64,000 bases of DNA from Candidatus Pyrohabitans jungbluthii (GTDB taxonomy: Archaea; Hydrothermarchaeota; Hydrothermarchaeia; Hydrothermarchaeales; BMS3B), in assembly GCA_002010065.2 (NCBI GenBank), contig MTMD02000002.1:434001-498000 (forward strand), read 5' to 3'. Positions 1 through 8,439 of this stretch are shown piece after piece; within the stretch, counting starts at the first letter, position 1; each line of letters opens with the position of its first letter. A program made the translations under genes and the position numbers. The notes beneath the pieces were generated by a model. The model did not search any database. It saw only the letters and a program-made list of their open reading frames with translations, and was not told the DNA's origin.

Positions 1-1
1 C

Positions 2-706
2 TTCGTCGTAAAGGAAGAGGCGCCGCAACCTTCGGGTACCTCTGTGCTCGCGAAGCGCTGCAGAGCAAGCCTGGCAATAGTTGCGGAGCCCACCAGTCTT
101 GAGCTCTACCTGGGGCAGCGGGGCAGGGTTACCATGGAGGTGAGCGTCCGCGGCAGGGCGGCGCATGCAAGCAGGGCTGAGAAGGGGATAAATGCGATTT
201 ACAAAGCTATCGACGCTATAGAGAGGCTTCGTCTCTTACCACTGCCAGAGCACCCGGTGGTGGGTAAAGCCAGCCTCGAGATTACGGCTATAGAGGCAGG
301 GGTGGCTGCAAATGTGGTGCCTGAGGTGTGCACCTTTACCATAGACAGGAGGCTAACCCTTGGGGAGACTCCCGAGGAGACGATGAAGCAGGTTCACAGG
401 GCGCTGGCAGGTATGGAGTACACCGCCAGGCTTATAAATGGCGACACCTTTTCCAAACCCTTTCTCGTGGATGAAGATGAGCCCCTCGTTAGGGAGCTTT
501 CCGGCGCGATTTCGCGGCGACGTGAGCTGCGCTACGGTGTTAGCAGGGCTACTACCGACGCCTCCTACTACCACAGCGCAGGCATACCTGCGGTGATCTT
601 TGGTCCCGGCGATCCATCGCTTGCCCACACAAGAGAGGAGCGAATAGATATAAATGAGGTTGTTGAGTTTGCGGATATAATTGTTGATTTCCTGAGGTTA
701 TGCTGA
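2..706 (+). CDS. M20-family metallopeptidase/deacylase (ArgE/DapE-like), 5' end cut by the window
   Basis: Zinc-dependent amidohydrolase of the M20 family; relatives remove acyl groups from N-acyl amino acids (ArgE, DapE, LysK) or cleave dipeptides. The frame is open from the first bases, so the real start lies left of the window and the GTG at 44 is probably internal. Visible are the zinc-ligand motif AEPTS near the left end, the dimerisation-domain signature GRAAHAS, and C-terminal segments TTDASYY and AHTREERID carrying the last zinc-binding His. The stop TGA shares its A with the ATG of glmS (TGATG), so translation is probably coupled. The substrate cannot be decided from this fragment; a lysine or arginine pathway role is possible because lysA and lysC are also in the window. 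Confidence 0.8.
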   Translation, partial: FVVKEEAPQPSGTSVLAKRCRASLAIVAEPTSLELYLGQRGRVTMEVSVRGRAAHASRAEKGINAIYKAIDAIERLRLLPLPEHPVVGKASLEITAIEAGVAANVVPEVCTFTIDRRLTLGETPEETMKQVHRALAGMEYTARLINGDTFSKPFLVDEDEPLVRELSGAISRRRELRYGVSRATTDASYYHSAGIPAVIFGPGDPSLAHTREERIDINEVVEFADIIVDFLRLC

Positions 707-2484
707 TGTGCGGGATAGTTGGCTACGTAGGCAAGAGAAACGCTGGCAAAGTGATATTTCAGGGCTTAAAGCGCTTGGAATACAGAGGTTACGACTCCTG
801 CGGCATCGCGAGCATAGATGGCGAGCTAATGGTAAAGAAAGACGTGGGCATGATAGATGAGATTGAGCGCAGGCTCAGGCTGAGCGACATTAAGGGCAGC
901 ATTGGAGTAGGTCACACGCGCTGGGCGACCCATGGAGGCGTGACTAGGGATAACGCCCACCCCCACTTAGACTGCAAAGGTGAGATTGCTGTAGTGCACA
1001 ATGGAATAATCTCCAACCATGAGGAGCTTAGGAAGCGCCTCGAGGCGAAGGGGCACGTTTTTGCTTCAGAGACAGACACCGAGGTTGTACCCCACCTTAT
1101 CGAAGAGTATTACACCACCAGCCTCGAGGAGGCGGTGCGGCGAGCGCTGTCAGATGTGGAGGGAACCTACGCCCTGCTGGTTATCTCTACGAGGGAGCCG
1201 GAAAAGATAATCGCTGCCCGCAGGGAGTCTCCGCTGGTGCTGGGAGTAGGCGAGGGCGAGATGTTCGTTGCTTCTGATATATTTTCCTTTCTGAAGCACA
1301 CGCGCACAGCTTTGCCCTTGGACGATGGGGAGTACGCTGTTATCACCGCCCACGGCTACGTGGTCAAAGAGCTTGCGACAGGTAAGGAGAAGCGCAAGCA
1401 GGTTATAAACGTGGACTGGAGCGATGAGGAGGCGAGGAAGGAAGGTTATGCTCATTTTATGTTAAAAGAGATTCACGAGCAGCCTCGCACAGTGGCAAGC
1501 GCTCTTAATATATACCACGAGGACGTTGAAAAGCTTGCGGAGATGATAGACGCCACTGAAAGGGTTTACATCACAGGCGCTGGCACGAGTTTGCACGCCG
1601 CAATGGTGGCTGAGTACTGGTTTGCGAGCCTGGCTGAGAAGGTGGTCATCGCCATCGATTCTTCTGAGCTGAAAAACAAGGGCGTGGTGGATGAGAACAC
1701 CCTTGTGATTGGCATAACCCAGAGCGGGGAGACCTACGACACCCTGGCAGCGCTGCGCTACGCCAAGCAGAGGCAAGCGCGTACCGCGGCGATAGTGAAC
1801 GTAATAGGCTCCACCGCCACTAGGTTAGTGGACCACGTGCTCATGCAGGGCTCTGGAATAGAAATCGCCGTGTGCGCCACCAAGACCTACACCTCGCAGC
1901 TAACGCTTCTCCTTCGCGTTGCCCTTGAGCTTGCTGAGAGACGTGGCAGAGATGTGAGCAGACTTAAAGAAGAGCTTCAGAGGCTTCCTGAGAAGATGAG
2001 CGAAGTACTTGAGCTTGAGCCAGAGATTAAGCGCGTTGCCGAGGAGTACTTCAACGTTAAAAACTACCTCTTCATAGGCAAGGGCATAAACCACCCCACT
2101 GCCCTTGAGGGCGCGCTTAAGCTCAAGGAGATTTCCTACCTCCATGCCGAGGGCATGAGTTCTGGCTTGCTCAAGCACGGGACCATCTCGCTGATAGATG
2201 AGGACATGCACACCGTCGCCTTCGTCCCCGCGGAGGGAGAGAACAGGAAGCGGATAATGAGCAACATTCAGGAAGTTAAGGCAAGGCAGGGCGTGGTTAT
2301 AGCCATAGCCTCGGACGAACCCGTGGCAAGCGACGCGTGCATAAGCATTGCAAAATGCAGCGAGGAGGTATCGCCCATCATGTTCGCCCCTGTTTTCCAG
2401 CTCCTCGCATACTACGTCGCCCTTAAGCTCGGTCGTAATGTGGACAAGCCGCGAGCCCTCGCCAAGTCGGTGACTGTGGAGTGA
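706..2484 (+). CDS. glmS: Glutamine--fructose-6-phosphate aminotransferase (isomerizing)
   Basis: Makes glucosamine-6-phosphate from fructose-6-phosphate and glutamine, the entry to UDP-GlcNAc; this can feed the N-glycosylation genes near 43-48 kb. I start it at the ATG at 706 rather than the in-frame ATG at 700, because the N-terminal nucleophile hydrolase needs Cys2 right after Met (MCGIVGYVG). The glutaminase domain spans about 1-220 (GHTRWATHG, HNGIISN), followed by two SIS sugar-isomerase domains (ITGAGTSLHA, GITQSGETYDT, LFIGKGINHPTALEGALK), and it ends in the family-typical LAKSVTVE. Length 592 aa is normal. It overlaps the M20 gene by one base; an AT-rich promoter region for the next gene follows. 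Confidence 0.97.
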   Translation: MCGIVGYVGKRNAGKVIFQGLKRLEYRGYDSCGIASIDGELMVKKDVGMIDEIERRLRLSDIKGSIGVGHTRWATHGGVTRDNAHPHLDCKGEIAVVHNGIISNHEELRKRLEAKGHVFASETDTEVVPHLIEEYYTTSLEEAVRRALSDVEGTYALLVISTREPEKIIAARRESPLVLGVGEGEMFVASDIFSFLKHTRTALPLDDGEYAVITAHGYVVKELATGKEKRKQVINVDWSDEEARKEGYAHFMLKEIHEQPRTVASALNIYHEDVEKLAEMIDATERVYITGAGTSLHAAMVAEYWFASLAEKVVIAIDSSELKNKGVVDENTLVIGITQSGETYDTLAALRYAKQRQARTAAIVNVIGSTATRLVDHVLMQGSGIEIAVCATKTYTSQLTLLLRVALELAERRGRDVSRLKEELQRLPEKMSEVLELEPEIKRVAEEYFNVKNYLFIGKGINHPTALEGALKLKEISYLHAEGMSSGLLKHGTISLIDEDMHTVAFVPAEGENRKRIMSNIQEVKARQGVVIAIASDEPVASDACISIAKCSEEVSPIMFAPVFQLLAYYVALKLGRNVDKPRALAKSVTVE

Positions 2485-2485
2485 C

Positions 2486-2557
2486 AAACCTTAAATATAA
2501 GTATTTGCTATTTATATTAAGCAGAAAATAGCAGCAAATTTTTTAAATAAAAGGAGG
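2486..2557 (+). promoter_or_regulatory. AT-rich promoter region and ribosome binding site of the Lrp-type regulator
   Basis: Between glmS and the regulator lie TATA-like stretches (TTAAATATAAG near 2490, TTTTTTAAATAAAAG near 2540) and a strong Shine-Dalgarno GGAGG at 2553-2557. The GGAGG sits 7 bases before an ATT codon at 2565 but 25 bases before the first conventional start (TTG 2583), which matters for the start call of the next gene. Confidence 0.5.
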
Positions 2558-2582
2558 AAGTCCCATTAGGGAATGGCTAGAC

Positions 2583-3140
2583 TTGGATGAAAAGGACAAA
2601 AAGATAATCTCCCTTCTGGAGGAAAATCCTGACCTCTCCCAGAGTGAGATTGCAGCCCAGGTTGGCATCTCTCAGCCCAGCGTCGGCGTGAGGCTTCGGA
2701 AGCTGAAGGAGAAGGGGGCTCTCTCCTTTCTTATAGGCATGAACTTCAAGAAGATTGACCTCTTTCTGGTTAACGTGGAGATGACAGCCGAGAACTCTAC
2801 GGAAATTCTTAAAAAATTCCGTGGATGCCCCTACTTCCTCAACGGCTTTGTGGTTTCAGGCAAAAAGAATCTCTCCCTCTTCTTTGTGAGCGAAGACCTG
2901 ACGACAATCGACTCCCTTGTGGATGCGCACCTCAGAAACAGGGAGGACGTGAAAGATGTGGAGGTAAACATTGTGATTACCTCCTACAAGGATCTAATTT
3001 TCCCTGTAAGGATGAAGATGGAGAAGTCCGACTCGCCACCATGTGGCAGCAAGGGCAGTTGCGGCGAGTGTAGGTACTATCAGATTGGTCACTGCCTCGG
3101 GTGCCCAGTGACGGGTCACTACCGGGGCAAGTTCTGGTGA
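2583..3140 (+). CDS. Lrp/AsnC-type winged-helix regulator with Cys-rich (DUF3795-like) C-terminal tail
   Basis: Probable transcriptional regulator. The N-terminus (DEKDKKIISLLEENPDLSQ) is the Lrp/AsnC helix-turn-helix, followed by a middle domain like the Lrp effector domain. The last 35 residues form a cysteine cluster CGSKGSCGECRYYQ...CLGCPVTGHYRG, probably a metal site; the spacing resembles the short DUF3795 zinc-binding motif. A paralog with the same architecture lies at 59687-60241. The conventional start would be TTG 2583, but the Shine-Dalgarno at 2553-2557 is spaced for an in-frame ATT at 2565, which would add residues REWLDL; an ATG at 2573 is out of frame and stops after five codons. 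The regulated genes are unknown; glmS upstream is a possible target by position only. Confidence 0.8.
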   Translation: MDEKDKKIISLLEENPDLSQSEIAAQVGISQPSVGVRLRKLKEKGALSFLIGMNFKKIDLFLVNVEMTAENSTEILKKFRGCPYFLNGFVVSGKKNLSLFFVSEDLTTIDSLVDAHLRNREDVKDVEVNIVITSYKDLIFPVRMKMEKSDSPPCGSKGSCGECRYYQIGHCLGCPVTGHYRGKFW

Positions 3141-3349
3141 AGTAGCCACACTGTATATGAATCACATTAAAACGTTCAGAGTGATGCCGAGAAGGGCTAT
3201 GGTGTTTGCCAGAATGTACTTCTTCGCCTTTCGCTGGCTCACAATGGAGGGAAGCGAGTATTAAAGCAAGAATTATGGCTACCACATTTATCTCCCCCGG
3301 GAGCTACTGTCCACCCAGCGAGAACAGCGCAGCTTCTGAGGCTCCGCCC

Positions 3350-3931
3350 TTAATTAGCCCTCTTGCCGGACTGCCATCTGAGCAGTGCCCTTGCGAGCAG
3401 GCGCGCCACCTTGAGTGGCTCTGGTACGGAGCCCTGGAGTGTGAAGAGGTTGAGGGCATGCCTAACCTCGTGCAGCGAGAGCCCGCGGTAGCGTACGAAT
3501 ACCCTGTAACCTGTGCTGAGCCTAACTTCGCTGCGCTCACCGAGGCGGCGGTATATCTCCAGCCTCGCTTCTGCGTCGCTGAACTCGCGCAGGTACTTCT
3601 CCAAGCCAGTACTCTCCTCGTAGGTGACGCAGATTACAGGCGTGGAGAGGGTTTCATAAACCTCGTCTAAGTCGATGAGGTTGAAAAGGCTTATCACGCA
3701 GCCGTTGAGCAGGATTAGGTTGATGTCCCGCCGCCCAAGCTGGTTGTAAATCTCAAACACGCCCTGCGTAGCGTCTAAACCGCGAAGAGTTATCTCAGCA
3801 AACCCAAAGCCGTCTATCTGCAGGTCGCCGCGCATAACCACGCCTGCCAGAATAGCTTTGTTGCGCTGCTTGACAAAGCTCTCCGCTATGCCCAGAGCGC
3901 GAAGCCCGCGCTTGAAGAAGTGCAGCGGCAT
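3350..3931 (-). CDS. DUF99 (UPF0215) family protein
   Basis: Conserved archaeal protein of the DUF99 family, function unknown; the family is thought to share a fold with endonuclease V. The family core is clear: GFGFAEITLRGLDAT, LGRRDINLILLNGCVIS, FNLIDL, and a conserved C-terminal region. I start at the ATG at 3931 (MPLHFFKRGLRALGIAESF) because a TATA box (TATATAAA, about 3952-3960 on the minus strand) lies about 25 bases upstream, predicting a leaderless transcript. The alternative ATG at 3979 would lie upstream of the TATA box and overlap dphB. A GTG-start 26-codon frame just downstream (3162-3242) was not accepted as a gene. Confidence 0.85.
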   Translation of the reverse strand: MPLHFFKRGLRALGIAESFVKQRNKAILAGVVMRGDLQIDGFGFAEITLRGLDATQGVFEIYNQLGRRDINLILLNGCVISLFNLIDLDEVYETLSTPVICVTYEESTGLEKYLREFSDAEARLEIYRRLGERSEVRLSTGYRVFVRYRGLSLHEVRHALNLFTLQGSVPEPLKVARLLARALLRWQSGKRAN

Positions 3932-3947
3932 GAGTTTTAGTTTGTTT

Positions 3948-3962
3948 GAGGGTTTATATACT
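3948..3962 (-). promoter_or_regulatory. TATA box of the DUF99 gene
   Basis: On the minus strand the sequence reads GGAGTATATAAACC. Its centre is about 25 bases before the ATG at 3931, the usual archaeal TATA-to-start distance, so the transcript probably begins at or next to the start codon. Confidence 0.6.
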
Positions 3963-3969
3963 CCTTGCC

Positions 3970-4749
3970 TTACTTCCACCCAGCGAACTGGCGGAGGTAC
4001 TCCTCCTCCATGAAGTGGAGCTCCCCCGGAATTATAATCGTATGCGGCAGAGCGCCAAGCTCAGCTTTCAAAAGTTCACTGATTTTCCCTGCCTTCACTC
4101 TTGTCTGGGGAGCGCCCGCAGCTGAGACCACTACCGCAAGAGTATCGCCGCTCACAACGCCTTCGCCCCGTTTTTTTTCCAGAGTAAGGAGTATCTCCAG
4201 AGCCTCCTTCGCGGACATCATGTACACCTCGTCCTTGCCAACCTTTATGTCCAGAAAGAGCAGGGTGTGCAGCCCCCGGGAGAGGTTTTCCTTAATCACA
4301 TCGTAGGGAGTCTCGGGAAAAAAGTCACCCTCAGGCTTTGCAACGGTTGCGCTCCTGCCGAACTTGTAGTTGTGCAGACCCGTAAGCGATGGCACGGCGG
4401 AGATTATCGAAGCGTTGTGCACCACACGGGTGGGTATCCCGCGCTTCTCTGCCTCAAGGCGAAGTGCTGCATGCGTCGTCGACACCATTGCGTCGCCGGG
4501 CACGAGCAGAGCTACATTGCGCTCCTTCGCTGGCTTTAAAATAACCTCCTCGGCTCGCTCCTCTACATCGCCCCTGCTCAGCAGCTGTATGCGCTTGCCT
4601 GAAAGCTTCTCCAGGCGTTCAAGGCTCAGCCCGGGCATGCGGGAGGTGTACAACTCCACAAAGGCTAAGTCGCACCGCTTAAGCTCCTCCAAGCCGCGCA
4701 AGGTTATGTCCATCTCGTCGTATAACCCCAAGCCTATGAATATGAGCAT
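3970..4749 (-). CDS. dphB: Diphthine synthase (diphthamide biosynthesis methyltransferase)
   Basis: SAM-dependent methyltransferase of the tetrapyrrole-methylase fold that methylates the modified histidine of elongation factor 2 on the way to diphthamide. The N-terminus MLIFIGLGLYDEMDITLRGLEE, the GDAMVSTTHAALRLEA and NASIISAVPSLTGLHNYKFG segments, and the C-terminal IIPGELHFMEEEYL are typical of archaeal Dph5/DphB; 259 aa is the usual length. It is divergent from trm5 across a 33-base gap, so two translation-related modification genes share a promoter region. Confined to Archaea and eukaryotes, it is good taxonomic evidence. Confidence 0.95.
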   Translation of the reverse strand: MLIFIGLGLYDEMDITLRGLEELKRCDLAFVELYTSRMPGLSLERLEKLSGKRIQLLSRGDVEERAEEVILKPAKERNVALLVPGDAMVSTTHAALRLEAEKRGIPTRVVHNASIISAVPSLTGLHNYKFGRSATVAKPEGDFFPETPYDVIKENLSRGLHTLLFLDIKVGKDEVYMMSAKEALEILLTLEKKRGEGVVSGDTLAVVVSAAGAPQTRVKAGKISELLKAELGALPHTIIIPGELHFMEEEYLRQFAGWK

Positions 4750-4782
4750 AAATAAATACTCGCATGGGTTATAAAAAAGGGT
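4750..4782. promoter_or_regulatory. Bidirectional promoter dphB/trm5
   Basis: The 33-base divergent gap contains TTATAAAAAAGG just before trm5 and TATTTATT just before dphB on the minus strand. There is no room for a long leader on either side. Confidence 0.45.
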
Positions 4783-5796
4783 ATGCTGGGCGTGCGTGTT
4801 CCTGCGAGGGAGGCGGAAAAGGCAAGGCGAGCGCTTCTTGCAGCGGGGGCGCTGGCAAAGGAGTATAGGATTAAGAGGCAGGGGAGTTATGTGATTCTCC
4901 CTGTTAAGGAGGAGGCACGAGACCTTTTGCAGGGCTACGAGGTGGTGGAGACTGAGTTCGAGTCTCTGGAAAAGCGTAAAAGCTTTGAGGACAGGCTGAG
5001 GGAACTTTTAAGCCCTCAAGAGTTTGTGCTGGTGAGGCGAAGCTTTGACATAATTGGAGACCTCGCCATTCTTGAAGTTCCCGATGAACTGTTCCACAGG
5101 AAGCATGAAATTGCGAGGGCACTCATGGAGGCACATAAAAACATTAAGGCGGTGTTCTGCAAGCGCAGTGAGGTTAAGGGCGAAGCTAGGGTGCGTGAGC
5201 TTGAGCACCTCGCCGGGGAGCGCAGGAGTGAAACGGTGCATCGGGAACATGGTCTAAGGCTCAAGCTGGACATTGCAAAAGTCTACTTCTCCCCCCGTCT
5301 TGCCTACGAGAGGCAGCGTGTGCTCAAGCAGGTGCAGGATGGCGAGGTTATAGTTGACCTATTCGCCGGCGTTGGTCCCTTTGCGCTCCTCTTCGCGAGG
5401 CATCGAAGGGTCAGGGTTTACGCCATAGATATAAACCCTGAGGCGGTGAGGTATCTTAGGGAGAACATCGCGCTTAACAAGCTAAAGGGTGAGGTTATAC
5501 CCCTGCTGGGCGATGCCCGCGAGGTGGCGCCACGAGGCGTAGCCTCGCGCGTAATAATGAACTTGCCAAAGAGCAGCGACGCATTCCTAGACCTTGCCTT
5601 TGAGGTTTTGAAACCCGAAGGAGGGGTGGTACACTTCTACACCATTGCACCCGAGGAGAACCTCTGGGGCAAGGCTGAGCTTGCTCGTAGTGTAGCGAAG
5701 CGCATGGGAAAGAGACTAGAGGTCCTGGAAAAGCGGGTGGTGCGCACCTACTCGCCGCGAAATTATCACGTGGTTTTTGACCTCAGGGTCTCCTGA
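4783..5796 (+). CDS. trm5: tRNA (guanine-37-N1)-methyltransferase
   Basis: Transfers a methyl group from SAM to N1 of G37 in tRNA, needed for reading-frame maintenance and, in archaea, for wyosine derivatives. The Rossmann motif DLFAGVGPFALLFA at about 193-206, the acidic AIDINPEAVRYLRENIALNK and the NLPKSSDAF catalytic loop are those of Trm5. The N-terminal D1 domain (LGVRVPAREAEKARRALLAAG) and D2 domain are present; 337 aa is normal. It converges on the next minus-strand gene with a 14-base overlap of the 3' ends. Confidence 0.93.
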   Translation: MLGVRVPAREAEKARRALLAAGALAKEYRIKRQGSYVILPVKEEARDLLQGYEVVETEFESLEKRKSFEDRLRELLSPQEFVLVRRSFDIIGDLAILEVPDELFHRKHEIARALMEAHKNIKAVFCKRSEVKGEARVRELEHLAGERRSETVHREHGLRLKLDIAKVYFSPRLAYERQRVLKQVQDGEVIVDLFAGVGPFALLFARHRRVRVYAIDINPEAVRYLRENIALNKLKGEVIPLLGDAREVAPRGVASRVIMNLPKSSDAFLDLAFEVLKPEGGVVHFYTIAPEENLWGKAELARSVAKRMGKRLEVLEKRVVRTYSPRNYHVVFDLRVS

Positions 5797-6259
5797 AAAA
5801 GCTCCGCCTGCGCAGGGTTTCGAAGTTAAGAGGTAAAAGCTCTGGCTTATAGGCAGCGAGGAATAAAAGCATGCCTATCGCGTCGGTGCCAATTCCAAAG
5901 AAAGCTAAGTAGTGGTCGAATATGCTGTAGCTCTCCACTACCGGAAAATCGTAGTCAATAAACGGGTAAAACCAGGGTATAAAGGAGTAGGCGTCCTCTA
6001 TGAGATGGGCGACGCAGCCTAGGGCGAGGGCTACGCCAGCCCGTCTTCCGCGAAGCAGGGCAAGCGCGCCTCCTGCAATGGCAGCGAAGGCGAGGGTGTG
6101 AGCGATGAAGCGCCCAGATCCGATGCCGAAGAAAATCAGCAGGATTTTATCCACTAGGTCGGGGAGAAGTACGCCCAGGGCGAGAAAGCCAAGGCTGAGT
6201 TTAAGCTTCCTGCCAAAAAGCAGAGTGAAGGTCACGTGACCAAGGGGATACATAATCAA
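5783..6259 (-). CDS. Membrane-bound YdjM-like (DUF457) metal-dependent hydrolase
   Basis: Small polytopic membrane protein resembling the LexA-regulated inner-membrane hydrolase YdjM/DUF457; enzymatic activity is not established for the family. The N-terminal GHVTFTLLFG, the LLPDLVDKIL motif, the IAHTL histidine and the HLIEDA motif supply the conserved Asp/His residues for a metal site. About four hydrophobic segments are seen. A second member of the family lies at 34763-35257. The 3' end overlaps trm5 by 14 bases. Confidence 0.65.
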   Translation of the reverse strand: MIMYPLGHVTFTLLFGRKLKLSLGFLALGVLLPDLVDKILLIFFGIGSGRFIAHTLAFAAIAGGALALLRGRRAGVALALGCVAHLIEDAYSFIPWFYPFIDYDFPVVESYSIFDHYLAFFGIGTDAIGMLLFLAAYKPELLPLNFETLRRRSFFRRP

Positions 6260-6295
6260 AAACCCTTTTTTACGGGGTATATATAAGTTAACCCT

Positions 6296-7282
6296 ATGAA
6301 ACTCTCACAGCTTGGCGAGCGCAGGGTAATTGAGATTTTCGCGGAGGTTTTCGGAGGCTGCGATATTGCTGAGGTGGGAATAGGCGATGATGCAAGCGTG
6401 TTGAGAGTCGGTGACGCCCTGATTGTGGTTTCTACTGACATGATTCGCGAAGGCACGCACATCCCCAGAGAGATGACGCCGGAGCAAGCTGGAGGATACG
6501 CGGTCAATGTTAACCTCAGTGACCTCGCAGCCATGGGTGCAAAGCCTTTAGCGATGCTCTTTTCCTTTGGCTTGCCGGGCAGCAAGGATGAGGAGTTTGT
6601 GAGGAGGCTTGCGCGGGGTATAAGGGAAGCCTGCGATTCTCACGGCGTTTGCGTTATAGGAGGCGATACCAAGGAGCATGAGGAGATGGTAATCTCAGGC
6701 GTTGCCCTGGGTATCGCTGGGAGCGGGAGATACCTCACGCGTGGCGGAGCCAGGGCAGGGGATGTGCTCTGCGTTACAGGTAGCATAGGCAGCGCTGCCG
6801 CTGGCTTTTACTGCCTTACGAAGAATATAGAGCATCCCAAGAGGGAGGAGTTCATCAAAGCTGCGCTTGAGCCTAAAGCCAGGGTTAAAGAGGGGCTCGC
6901 ACTCGCAGGCGTTGCTAGTGCCTGCATGGACATAAGCGATGGGCTTGCTTTTAGTTTGAGCGAAATTGCGCGCAAGAGCGGTGTGGGCTTCGAGGTTTAC
7001 GAGGAGCGCGTACCGCGAGATAAAGCGGTTAAGGAAATAGCTGCTCTTGCGAAGGTGGATGAGAGGGAGATAATCTTCCACAAGGGCGGAGACTTCGAGC
7101 TTCTTTTCACCATAAGCGAAGAGTCGCTGCCCGCATTGCGTGCTGAGTTCAGAAGAAAAAAGCTGGCGCCGATTGCGGAGATAGGCAGGGTTGTCGAGGA
7201 AGGGTGCTGGCTGATAACAAAAGAGGGCCAGAGGATAGAGCTTCCAGCGCGGGGATATGAGGCATTCAAAAGCAGGTTTTAA
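6296..7282 (+). CDS. thiL: Thiamine-monophosphate kinase
   Basis: Phosphorylates thiamine monophosphate to the cofactor thiamine pyrophosphate. It shows the PurM/ThiL fold signatures: LGERRVIEIFAEVF at the start, GIGDDASVLRVGD (metal and ATP binding), NLSDLAAMGAKP, GGDTKEHEEMVISG, and DISDGLAFSLSEIARKSGVG. Length 328 aa is usual. A TATA-like stretch (GTATATATAAG) lies just before the ATG. The stop overlaps by four bases with the end of the convergent small membrane-protein gene. Confidence 0.95.
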   Translation: MKLSQLGERRVIEIFAEVFGGCDIAEVGIGDDASVLRVGDALIVVSTDMIREGTHIPREMTPEQAGGYAVNVNLSDLAAMGAKPLAMLFSFGLPGSKDEEFVRRLARGIREACDSHGVCVIGGDTKEHEEMVISGVALGIAGSGRYLTRGGARAGDVLCVTGSIGSAAAGFYCLTKNIEHPKREEFIKAALEPKARVKEGLALAGVASACMDISDGLAFSLSEIARKSGVGFEVYEERVPRDKAVKEIAALAKVDEREIIFHKGGDFELLFTISEESLPALRAEFRRKKLAPIAEIGRVVEEGCWLITKEGQRIELPARGYEAFKSRF

Positions 7283-7572
7283 ACCCCTATCAACCCCAGA
7301 TCCCAGATGCCCCACAGAATGGCGATTAAGCCGGCGATGCGCAGCGCAGCCTCTGCCATGCTCTTCCCGACAAAGATTATCACCAGACCTATAACCACTG
7401 GGAATATCGCTTCCAGGTTTATCGCAAAGCCGCTCAGGTAGTATTTCACCCCTCCGATGAGAATGAAGCCCACGCCTATGATGTTGAGAATCATGCCCAC
7501 AACGCGGGGGGCGATGAGTATAAGCACGAGACCAATGGCAATTTTAATCAGAGGCTCTGCTCCCAGGTTCAT
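7279..7572 (-). CDS. Small hypothetical membrane protein
   Basis: 97 aa, nearly all hydrophobic, with three to four predicted transmembrane segments (KIAIGLVLILIAPRVVGMIL, IIGVGFILIGGV, FPVVIGLVIIFVG, LRIAGLIAILWGIW) and small loops. I do not recognise the family. A TATA-like TATATA lies only a few bases before the ATG, which could belong to the divergent plus-strand gene or mean that translation starts at an internal Met. It converges on thiL with a 4-base overlap. Confidence 0.55.
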   Translation of the reverse strand: MNLGAEPLIKIAIGLVLILIAPRVVGMILNIIGVGFILIGGVKYYLSGFAINLEAIFPVVIGLVIIFVGKSMAEAALRIAGLIAILWGIWDLGLIGV

Positions 7573-7651
7573 GTATATATTTTTTCCTGCGGGGGAGTTA
7601 AATAGCTTTCGCAGGACAAGCTTTATTAGCCACCCTGCGAATACCCTTGCG

Positions 7652-8401
7652 ATGATTGAGGCAGAGTTTCTGATTGAAGCTCAGGGTAACGATAGGGATG
7701 CCGTAGCCAGGTCGCTTCGCGAGCTGGAGGAGAAGATAAAGGCTGAAGATGGGGTCAGGCTTCGCAAGGCGGAGTATGGTGATGTGGTGAAGGAGGAGCT
7801 GTTCTACTCTGCGGTTGCCGAATTTCAGTTGGAATTTGCTAACCTTCAGAGCTATCTCAATGCGGCGATAAGGTATGGTCCCTCCGCGATATACGTGCTC
7901 AGCCCGGAGAGGCTCACCCTCACCGCAGAGGAATTTCTCCTAACCCTTGGTGAGATAATCAAGCTGGCGCGGAAGTTTTACCAGAGCTACCACGTGGGGT
8001 TTGAGTTTGAGCCAGAGGAAGAGGTGAGCGTTGGTATCGAGGATTACGAGATAGAGGAACTGCTTAAAGAGGGAGCGATTCACGTCAAGCTCGTTGCTGA
8101 GGTCATGGCTGAGAGCGAGGCAGAGGCGGTGAGAATCCTTGTGGGGGATATTAAAGATGAGGCACCGGTAAATAAGGTGAAGAGCACCTTTAATGAGGAG
8201 AGCGGAGCCTACCTCGTTGCAGTGGATGCTTTCGCCTTGGATGCGAGGGCGCTGTTTAGCATAGCACTGCGCCATGTCCCTGTGCTCATAGAAATCCTTG
8301 AGCCAAAGGAGATAACACTGAGCATGCTCGACCTTCAGGACATTGCCCTCGACATCGCAGGTGTGTTTTTTGAAGCCTCTCAAAGGCTGGCGCTGAGCTG
8401 A
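7652..8401 (+). CDS. Hypothetical protein, acidic, possibly conserved in archaea
   Basis: 249 aa, unrecognised. I start at the ATG at 7652 (MIEAEFLIEAQGNDRDAVARS); the frame is open further left, but that part is only the shadow of the minus-strand gene. The protein is rich in Glu and Leu, mixes predicted strands and helices, and contains two similar halves, each beginning with a strand-helix unit (EAEFLIEAQGNDRDAVARSL and HVKLVAEVMAESEAEAVRIL), suggesting an internal duplication of a ferredoxin-like or ACT-like fold; this is inference. It is followed after 38 bases by the TPR protein in the same direction. Confidence 0.7.
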   Translation: MIEAEFLIEAQGNDRDAVARSLRELEEKIKAEDGVRLRKAEYGDVVKEELFYSAVAEFQLEFANLQSYLNAAIRYGPSAIYVLSPERLTLTAEEFLLTLGEIIKLARKFYQSYHVGFEFEPEEEVSVGIEDYEIEELLKEGAIHVKLVAEVMAESEAEAVRILVGDIKDEAPVNKVKSTFNEESGAYLVAVDAFALDARALFSIALRHVPVLIEILEPKEITLSMLDLQDIALDIAGVFFEASQRLALS

Positions 8402-8439
8402 GCCAAAAGGTTAAATATGGCAACGCCCACCTCAGTGGC

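Noticed and set aside
3162-3242. Minus-strand 26-codon frame starting GTG (MSQRKAKKYILANTIALLG...) with one hydrophobic helix, after DUF99
   Set aside because: No ribosome site, GTG start, very short; could be a small membrane peptide but cannot be told from chance.
3206-3670. 154-codon plus-strand frame
   Set aside because: It lies mainly opposite the DUF99 gene, has no family features and no promoter.
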